From: an uncultured Eubacteriales bacterium
GTDB taxonomy: Bacteria > Bacillota > Clostridia > Oscillospirales > Acutalibacteraceae
Assembly (NCBI GenBank): GCA_934464615.1
Contig: CAKSKA010000023.1
Location: 1-10,782 of the forward strand
Direction of reading: 5' to 3'
DNA: 10,782 nt
Shown in pieces: positions 5,081-10,782 of the stretch. Below the pieces are notes generated by a model, which was not told where the DNA came from, ran no database searches, and was given only the letters and a program-made list of their open reading frames with translations. Within the stretch, counting starts at the first letter, position 1. The number at the start of each line of letters is the position of its first letter. The position numbers were made by a program, and so were the translations under genes.

Positions 5081-8000
5081 AATTCCAATATCCGAGTTCC
5101 GCACCGCGTGCATATACAAGGTCTGCCAATATCTTGTAACCCATAGCATTCATATGGCAGTCCTGTACATTGTACGAAGCGTCGTCGCCTGCCATAAATT
5201 TTTGTGGGAACTTATGATTTTCTATTGATTTTAAATCTCTGTAATCAGGGAAAACGCCGTAATCATCAAACGCATGCTGCGAGAAATATTCCGCAACATT
5301 AATTGCATTTCTGCCGAGTTTTGTCTCATAAACACCGGCGCTGTCCGTAGTAAAGAAATACGGAATTATGTACATACAGCCTTTTTTCGCTTTAAGCTCA
5401 AACTGTTTGTACTTTTCAATAATTACATCCGGATCAATATTTACACCGTCATTTGCACCAAACAAAACTACACCTACATCGGCTGAAGTATCAATACCGT
5501 CGTAATCAAAATAAACCTTGGTTCCGGCTTTAAGCGTCAACGGCTCGGCTGCATCATCACGCGTTATGTAATACTCGTACTTGCCCCATACCGCGCCTTC
5601 AGGCGTCGCATAGGAGAACTTGTAACTCTTTCCGTCAATAATAATCTTTGTCGTCGGCAATCCGTTGCCGAGTCCCACAAAGCGTATATCCTTGCCGTCT
5701 CCCGTTAAAAATACCGTTCTTCCGCGCGGCATATCCGTTTTTATATCACCTGTGGCAATATCGGCACTCTGCGTTTGACCTGCGGCAAACGTAACATCCT
5801 CGCGCAATACACCGGCACAATATTCGCCGTCAACATTTATAAGATTTGCACGCGACATTATTGCAAAACTCGTCTCGCCTGCAACACCTGCATTGTAAAC
5901 CTTGTACTGACCGCCGAGGTCTGCCATGAGTTGTGACGGATAAGATTTACCCACCGTGGACTGCGTTATGCTGTCGCCCCAACAAATAACCGCATTTGTA
6001 TTAAGGAACGACGTGGGTGCCGCCGCAAGACCTACATTGTCATTGCTGAACGGTCCTATACCGGCTTCAAGATTAGTTTTAACGTCATCGTAATTTCTTG
6101 TAATAACGTCCGAATACTTAACCTTGACTGCTCCGTCCTGTCTGTAAACCAAGTAGCTGCGCATACAAATGTCCGTATCGCGCATATTTTCGGGAATATC
6201 GGCAAGTATTACGTTGTAATCGCCGTACTCCGCTGTGATATTGCTCATACTGCTGATTATAAGGTTTTGTGCCGTGTAAGTTTTGTTGCCCGTTTTAACT
6301 TTGACCGCAACGTCTTTACCGTCCGCAAGGTCCTGTGCCTGACTTAAACTAAGTTTCATTTTTTCGGTATCTGCGGTGCCGTTTTCCGTAATCAGTGCCT
6401 GCGGAATAAGCATTGCACCGAGCAAAATCGGTTCAACATCGGCAGACTCGACCTTAACTGTCGTGCGGAATTTACCGTAAACCGTACCGTCCTGCGCCAT
6501 GTCGTAAACTACGGGCAACGCCCTGCCCGTAAAGCGCAAACCGTAGGTGTTGTTGCCGTAATCTTTTACTGTAGCACCCATAGAATACAACTGCGAAGTA
6601 TATGATGATGTATCCTTTACGGTTTCAAAGCGTATTTGTATATCTTTAAGACCGTTTGTGCAGCCGTAATCGCTGTTTTTAAATGTGTATTCTCTGCCGG
6701 ATTTTACACCGTCAACATAAACCGGCTGCAAATTGCCGTATGCTCCGTTTATTTTAACTGTATCGTACTTAACGTAATCGGGCAAAGTCAGTTTGTACTC
6801 GCCGTTTGACAGCGGCGAAAGCACAGCGTCCGCATTAACAAGGAAATGACTGTATGCCGATTCATCGTAATCGGTTACTTTAACGGTAACCGAAATTTTA
6901 TTTTCTATGCCGGAAAGCGTACCGCAAATCGTTTGTTCGCCCTGTTTAAAGGCTGCAATAACAGCATAATCCTTTGTGCCGTTTTCTACGGTCTGGGTAT
7001 CGTGTATAACCTCAAATATATCGTTGACTGTTGCATCCCACTCAACTTCTTTGCCGAAGAAATTTACTGGCAGATAAGATTTTGAGTTTTTGGAAACGGT
7101 TATAACCCGACTTTCTGTGTCTATTTCTTCAAAACTTAAGTTGTTTGCGGCAGCATAAGTTTCTGCTGTCGAACCTTTTACGCCGTGAACTGTAGCCGCC
7201 GACGGTATTGCATTTTCGCCTATTTCACATTGTGCATTATAGAAATAAATGTTTTCTATTTTTGTACCGCTGAAAGCCTCTTTGCCGAGCGTTGTGCAAT
7301 TTTCACTCAAAATAATATCTCCTTTAAGCAAAGCCGCATTTTTAAATGCACTTGCCCCCACGGTTTGTACACTCTCGGGTATCTCAACACTTTTAAGCGA
7401 CACTGCGTTGAAAAATGCCGAATTGTTTATAAGCGTCAGTTTCTTCGGCAGCGTTATATCATAAAGTGCCGTACATCCGTAAAATGCATTGGTCTGTATT
7501 TCGGTTATGCTATCCGCTAACTTTACACTTGTAAGTGAATTGTCGTCGCTGAATGTTCCTGTGGATACTGACGTAATACCGTTTAAGTTTGAAAATTCAA
7601 AGGAGCCTAAAGAGCTGCAGCCCATAAACGCCTCCTGACCTATGTTGCGTATGCTTGCGCTGTTTTCCACAGTGCGTAATTTTTCGGAATTCTGGAAAAC
7701 GCGTCCTACGGTAAACGTCACCGCCGCATTCGGCAAAGTCAACTTTTCAAGATTCTTAGTGCCGTATCCCGATGCCGCATAGAAAGTAACCGGTGTGTTT
7801 ATCTGTGAAAAATCAAGTTGTGCAACCTTAAGGCGTGCGTCCCCTAAAAAGTTACCTGCTTCCTTGTTGTTTCCGTAAACGTCGGTTGAACCGTTTGTAA
7901 ACAGCGGGCCTATGTGCGTAACCGTCTTACCGTCTATCTGTGAGGGCACACGCAAAATTCCCGCATTATTTACATTCGTACTTACCGCGTTTATCTTCAT

Positions 8001-10559
8001 ACCGTCTCTTTCTACGGTCTGCCAGGTTTTTTCGGTCCAAGTACCGCTTACGCTGTACTGCGCGTCGGTTATTTCCTTTATGCCCACATCTTGTTCGGTA
8101 TAGTCCGAGGCTTTGTATCCGGCAATTGCCTTTGCGGACAACGCCGCCGTCGCACTGTCATCAATTTCCACGGTAACGGAGAAATCGTAAAGTGCGGTTT
8201 CGGCATTAACATATGCGCTTGAATTGCTTGTATCCTTTTTATCCCACAAAACAAATCCTGCGTTGCCTGCCGTGCTTGCAATACCGTCGACTGTGATTGT
8301 TTCATCCTTAATATTCTCAGCACCGTAAGTAAGCGTGTCACTGTTTACATTAAGCGTATAATTGTGCAGCGAATACTTGCTTTGGCTGTTCATATTATAC
8401 CAAGCCGCATTTACATTGCCCGTCACATCATTGCGTGCATTAAAGCCTTTAATTATCTTTACGCCTTGGTTGCCCGTTTCCCAACTGCCGTACGCGCCTA
8501 TGTTGACACCGCTTACGCCAGACGCCGCCGTACTGAAATTTACAGTGTCAATATTCAGCCTGCCGGCAAGTCCGAATGAACTTCTGCCGCTGTACTTGTT
8601 TAAAACAGTTGCATTAACCGTGTAATTTGTCAATTTTGAAACAAGTTCATCGTCAAGCACTGTTACGGCATAAAATCGGTCATTTATTCCGTCGGTGGAA
8701 TTGATCTTATTCCGCAGCTGCTCGGAAGTATACGGCATAAATCCGCCGACCGCGTCGGATGTGTAATTTGTATTGCTTGTATAATCATCAAAAAGCGGAA
8801 AGACCTTGCCATTGCTTAAAATATAGGTTTTCCAACTGCCGTAATCGGTGCGTGCGGTACCGTCTGTGTTATATTGTTCGCGGTAATCTCCGCTGTAAAC
8901 GGTGTATGCCGTGTCGCTCTCTGCGCGTACTGCAACATATAATTCCGTACCGTCGCCCGTCAACTTGTAAACACCTTTTTTATATGCTTCAATTCTGTCG
9001 GACAGTACTTTTATTCCTGTGTCATCGCCCTCAGTCAGTGTCCATTTAATCGTATCGCCTAACACGGTTTCACCGTTTTTAACAACCGAGAAATTACCGA
9101 GTGATACACTGTAGCCGGCAGTCATAGGTAAAAACGGATTTGCCGCATCTACACTGTATATTTTAAATTCGCTGTAAGCAGGCATATCGCTGTCGGCATT
9201 TACCGTTCCTAAAGATACTGTAACGGAATTTAATATTACTGTGCTTCTGCCTATAGTAAAACCTATAGTTCCTTTAGACTCCGCATAAGCATCTTTGTAT
9301 TTATTGTAAAGTTCATTTGCGTCGGCATTTACAGACGGATAAACACTTTCGTAATCGGCAATTACGCTATCCGTAATAAATGCCTGACTGTCATATTCCT
9401 TTTCTGCGGTGTATGTTCTGTCGTAATAATCCGTCATCGAACCTACCGCACTGTCAGCGGAAGAAGAATCGAATATAACCGTATTATCAAGTTTATAAAG
9501 GATATTATCGCCCTTTAATGCAAGTTCTATTTTTCGCAGTTTATCGCTGTTAGTGCTGCCGTCGGCATATTTTACATATTTGTTATTAAAAACAAGTGCC
9601 GCGTTCTGTGTTTTATAAGTCAAATCCTCAAAACTGTTTATCGCATCGGATTTTGTATAATACGAATACACTTTATTCATATTGCCGTCTGTAAGCTGTT
9701 CCGATGTTGCCGAAGGATTATATCCGTATATGTTAAGTCCTCCGTAGCACCTCATTCTCATAAACAGTGCCGTTTCGTTTTGCTTATAAATCTCGGTATC
9801 TGCAGTAGCATCCGCTCCGAATGCATCGTCGTTTACTGCAGCCCTTGCCGTTATGCCAAACAACGGTTTTGTGCCGTCCTCGCCTTCTACAGCCGGTATT
9901 TTAACACCGGCGGTAATTGTGTAATCGCCGAAATCTTTAAGTATTTCGCTGTTGTATACAAAGTGCGTAGTAGAACTGCCGGTCCAGTTTTTCGGCAGTG
10001 TAACACCGTTGTTGTCGGCTGTCATCCTTTTTGTGTATTTTGTAACGCCGTTAGGCTCATAGCCGTTAGCGCCTCCCGAACTGCCCAAAACCCATTTTGC
10101 AGAGTCGTAAGTGCTGTTTGTAAAGTCAATTTTTTCAAGGTTGAAATTGTAATCTCCTACCTCGTTTGCAATTACGTAGACCTTGCGGCTGTTGCTGTCG
10201 GCATCCGTTACGTTAAAAGTAAAAATGCCGGTTCCCAAAGCCGCTATGTAATTGCTTGAATTACTTATCATAATTCCGTTTTCATTTGTATTCGTGCTGT
10301 CAAGCGCCCATATAAGTTTATCACCCGATATCGGTGCGGCGCCTGCGGACATCTGTACGGTAACGCTTGATAAATCCGTTTTGGTATTTACAAATACCGG
10401 CAGTGCCGGGGATGCATCTGTTACGGAATACCCTGTTCCGCCCGATACCGCGCTCGGAGTCTGCGCAAATACAGCCAATGCCGATGAAATACAGCCTGCC
10501 GTTATTGTAAGCGCAACAAAAGCGGAAATGATTTTTACCAATTTGCCCCGTTTTTTCAT
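5079..10559 (-). CDS. Giant secreted multidomain protein with BspA repeats and C-terminal SGNH hydrolase
   Basis: The protein has 1826 residues, starting at ATG 10559 with AAAGGA eight bases upstream. A signal peptide spans about residues 1-32 (KKRGK, then a hydrophobic core) with likely cleavage after VFA. An Ig-like module and a concanavalin-like (LamG-type) module (about 44-140 and 141-452) are followed by a second such pair (462-550 and 551-800). BspA-type leucine-rich repeats cover about 850-1146. Beta-rich modules cover 1150-1230 and about 1236-1495, the latter a recurring clostridial accessory region of unknown role. The SGNH/GDSL hydrolase covers about 1517-1826, with the catalytic serine S1530 in GDS, G1558 in YNAG, N1703 in GAND and H1802. 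Such domains remove acyl groups from glycans or lipids. No sortase signal, SLH or dockerin domain is seen, so attachment is unexplained. The likely role is binding and deacylating a surface or dietary glycan. The frame is intact throughout. Confidence 0.92.
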   Translation of the reverse strand: MKKRGKLVKIISAFVALTITAGCISSALAVFAQTPSAVSGGTGYSVTDASPALPVFVNTKTDLSSVTVQMSAGAAPISGDKLIWALDSTNTNENGIMISNSSNYIAALGTGIFTFNVTDADSNSRKVYVIANEVGDYNFNLEKIDFTNSTYDSAKWVLGSSGGANGYEPNGVTKYTKRMTADNNGVTLPKNWTGSSTTHFVYNSEILKDFGDYTITAGVKIPAVEGEDGTKPLFGITARAAVNDDAFGADATADTEIYKQNETALFMRMRCYGGLNIYGYNPSATSEQLTDGNMNKVYSYYTKSDAINSFEDLTYKTQNAALVFNNKYVKYADGSTNSDKLRKIELALKGDNILYKLDNTVIFDSSSADSAVGSMTDYYDRTYTAEKEYDSQAFITDSVIADYESVYPSVNADANELYNKYKDAYAESKGTIGFTIGRSTVILNSVTVSLGTVNADSDMPAYSEFKIYSVDAANPFLPMTAGYSVSLGNFSVVKNGETVLGDTIKWTLTEGDDTGIKVLSDRIEAYKKGVYKLTGDGTELYVAVRAESDTAYTVYSGDYREQYNTDGTARTDYGSWKTYILSNGKVFPLFDDYTSNTNYTSDAVGGFMPYTSEQLRNKINSTDGINDRFYAVTVLDDELVSKLTNYTVNATVLNKYSGRSSFGLAGRLNIDTVNFSTAASGVSGVNIGAYGSWETGNQGVKIIKGFNARNDVTGNVNAAWYNMNSQSKYSLHNYTLNVNSDTLTYGAENIKDETITVDGIASTAGNAGFVLWDKKDTSNSSAYVNAETALYDFSVTVEIDDSATAALSAKAIAGYKASDYTEQDVGIKEITDAQYSVSGTWTEKTWQTVERDGMKINAVSTNVNNAGILRVPSQIDGKTVTHIGPLFTNGSTDVYGNNKEAGNFLGDARLKVAQLDFSQINTPVTFYAASGYGTKNLEKLTLPNAAVTFTVGRVFQNSEKLRTVENSASIRNIGQEAFMGCSSLGSFEFSNLNGITSVSTGTFSDDNSLTSVKLADSITEIQTNAFYGCTALYDITLPKKLTLINNSAFFNAVSLKSVEIPESVQTVGASAFKNAALLKGDIILSENCTTLGKEAFSGTKIENIYFYNAQCEIGENAIPSAATVHGVKGSTAETYAAANNLSFEEIDTESRVITVSKNSKSYLPVNFFGKEVEWDATVNDIFEVIHDTQTVENGTKDYAVIAAFKQGEQTICGTLSGIENKISVTVKVTDYDESAYSHFLVNADAVLSPLSNGEYKLTLPDYVKYDTVKINGAYGNLQPVYVDGVKSGREYTFKNSDYGCTNGLKDIQIRFETVKDTSSYTSQLYSMGATVKDYGNNTYGLRFTGRALPVVYDMAQDGTVYGKFRTTVKVESADVEPILLGAMLIPQALITENGTADTEKMKLSLSQAQDLADGKDVAVKVKTGNKTYTAQNLIISSMSNITAEYGDYNVILADIPENMRDTDICMRSYLVYRQDGAVKVKYSDVITRNYDDVKTNLEAGIGPFSNDNVGLAAAPTSFLNTNAVICWGDSITQSTVGKSYPSQLMADLGGQYKVYNAGVAGETSFAIMSRANLINVDGEYCAGVLREDVTFAAGQTQSADIATGDIKTDMPRGRTVFLTGDGKDIRFVGLGNGLPTTKIIIDGKSYKFSYATPEGAVWGKYEYYITRDDAAEPLTLKAGTKVYFDYDGIDTSADVGVVLFGANDGVNIDPDVIIEKYKQFELKAKKGCMYIIPYFFTTDSAGVYETKLGRNAINVAEYFSQHAFDDYGVFPDYRDLKSIENHKFPQKFMAGDDASYNVQDCHMNAMGYKILADLVYARGAELGYWN
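5082..6011 (-). other. SGNH/GDSL hydrolase domain with long insertion
   Basis: Residues 1517-1826 hold the four SGNH blocks: ICWGDSITQS (S1530), VYNAGVAGETS (G1558), VVLFGANDGVN (N1703) and QDCHMNAMGY (H1802). About 145 residues separate blocks II and III, far more than in simple members, and contain a beta-rich insertion with a DGKSYKF and YYITRDD pattern. I recall similar insertions in other clostridial SGNH proteins. The Asp before the catalytic His is at -2 rather than the usual -3. Confidence 0.85.
7122..8012 (-). repeat. BspA-type leucine-rich repeat region (LRR_5)
   Basis: Residues 850-1146 open with the usual BspA entry sequence (RVPSQIDGKTVTHIG). They then carry six clear repeats whose AF or TF pairs fall at 977, 1002, 1025, 1048, 1071 and 1095, a 23-25 residue period. 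They end in the typical cap VKGSTAETYAAANNLSF. These repeats usually bind proteins or glycans at the cell surface. Confidence 0.88.
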
Positions 10560-10601
10560 AACTATTATCCTTTCCGGTTTAAAAGATATGTTTATATTTT
10601 T

Positions 10602-10630
10602 ATTTTACACAACCGCAATTCTTTAGTAAA
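10602..10630 (-). promoter_or_regulatory. Possible promoter of the giant surface protein gene
   Basis: On the minus strand TTTACT (10625-10630) and TAAAAT (10602-10607) are 17 bases apart, giving a start near 10595 and a leader of about 36 bases. TTGCGG (10613-10618) with TATAAA (10591-10596) at 16 bases is an alternative. Both are imperfect in an AT-rich stretch. Confidence 0.4.
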
Positions 10631-10714
10631 TACTTCGGGCGCATTTTGCTATGTATTTTTTATGACAAAATTATGTAAAAAACGTATTGGAAAACTTTTC
10701 AATACAATAAATAT

Positions 10715-10782
10715 CCACCCGCAAAGCGGGTGGTATTTCATTTTCGGGCAAAGCCCTAAACGATACTGGCAACGCACAAGTG
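10715..10782. repeat. Cluster of short GC-rich hairpins at the window edge
   Basis: CCACCCGC-AAA-GCGGGTGG (10715-10733) is a perfect 8-bp hairpin. GGGC-AAA-GCCC (10746-10756) follows, and the last bases, CAC-AA-GTG, could begin a third. Both full hairpins share the apex GCAAAGC. The cluster lies upstream of the giant gene, beyond its presumed promoter. It could be the end region of an IS200/IS605-like element, a dispersed palindromic repeat, or a terminator for a gene outside the window. No transposase sequence is visible here. Confidence 0.45.

Noticed and set aside
10488..10502. Possible lipoprotein lipobox (TAGC) at residues 20-23 of the giant protein
   Set aside because: The residue at -3 is Thr rather than Leu, Val or Ile, and a good signal peptidase I site (VFA) follows; lipid attachment is unlikely though not excluded.
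9780..10626. Plus-strand frames antisense to the start of the giant surface protein
   Set aside because: The minus frame is continuous over 1826 codons with recognisable domains and a signal peptide; these are shadows.
10662..10782. Plus-strand frame from ATG 10662 open to the window edge
   Set aside because: It has no ribosome binding site and its sequence runs through the hairpin cluster; it resembles no known protein start.

Overview
The window looks like chromosomal DNA from a low-to-middle GC Clostridia-type Firmicute, probably a gut lineage near Oscillospiraceae. The evidence is strong Shine-Dalgarno sites, sigma-A promoters with 17-bp spacing, a Bacillus-type LexA box, BspA-type leucine-rich repeats, and a secreted SGNH hydrolase with modules familiar from clostridial surface proteins. 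The genus cannot be fixed. I see no rRNA, tRNA, CRISPR array or complete mobile element.

Left part (1-436): a minus-strand gene for a 59-residue single-span membrane protein. It is driven by a consensus TTGACA-17-TATAAT promoter with a perfect LexA/DinR box (CGAACAAATGTTCG) between the promoter and the ribosome binding site. This is the most interesting regulatory signal in the window: it predicts DNA-damage (SOS) induction of a small membrane protein, as with YneA and SosA division inhibitors. A divergent promoter of similar quality serves the next unit.

Plus-strand operon (437-3233): mtaB, the radical-SAM enzyme that methylthiolates t6A37 in tRNA, is followed four bases later by a membrane-anchored NodB polysaccharide deacetylase with three tandem Ig-like modules. 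The unit ends in a bidirectional terminator shared with a convergent HAD phosphatase gene (3296-3988, minus).

Middle (3989-4914): the HAD gene and a DUF1287 gene (4180-4863, TTG start) diverge from a 191-bp region with one sigma-A-like promoter each way and a small inverted repeat between them. The DUF1287 protein is predicted to lie outside the membrane, with Cys and His residues resembling the NlpC/P60 fold and an EF-hand-like loop. A perfect 15-bp stem terminator closes it.

Right part (4923-10559, minus): a 1826-residue secreted protein carries two Ig-plus-lectin-like units, BspA leucine-rich repeats, further beta-rich modules and a C-terminal SGNH hydrolase with a long insertion. Twelve bases after its stop, with a ribosome binding site overlapping that stop, lies a 47-codon gene that is easy to miss. 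It appears translationally coupled to the giant gene.

Far right edge (10715-10782): a cluster of short GC-rich hairpins with AAA loops, perhaps the end of an IS200/IS605-type element or another dispersed repeat cut by the window.

The deacetylase, the DUF1287 protein, the giant surface protein and the SOS membrane protein all point to the cell envelope. mtaB and the HAD phosphatase are housekeeping genes.
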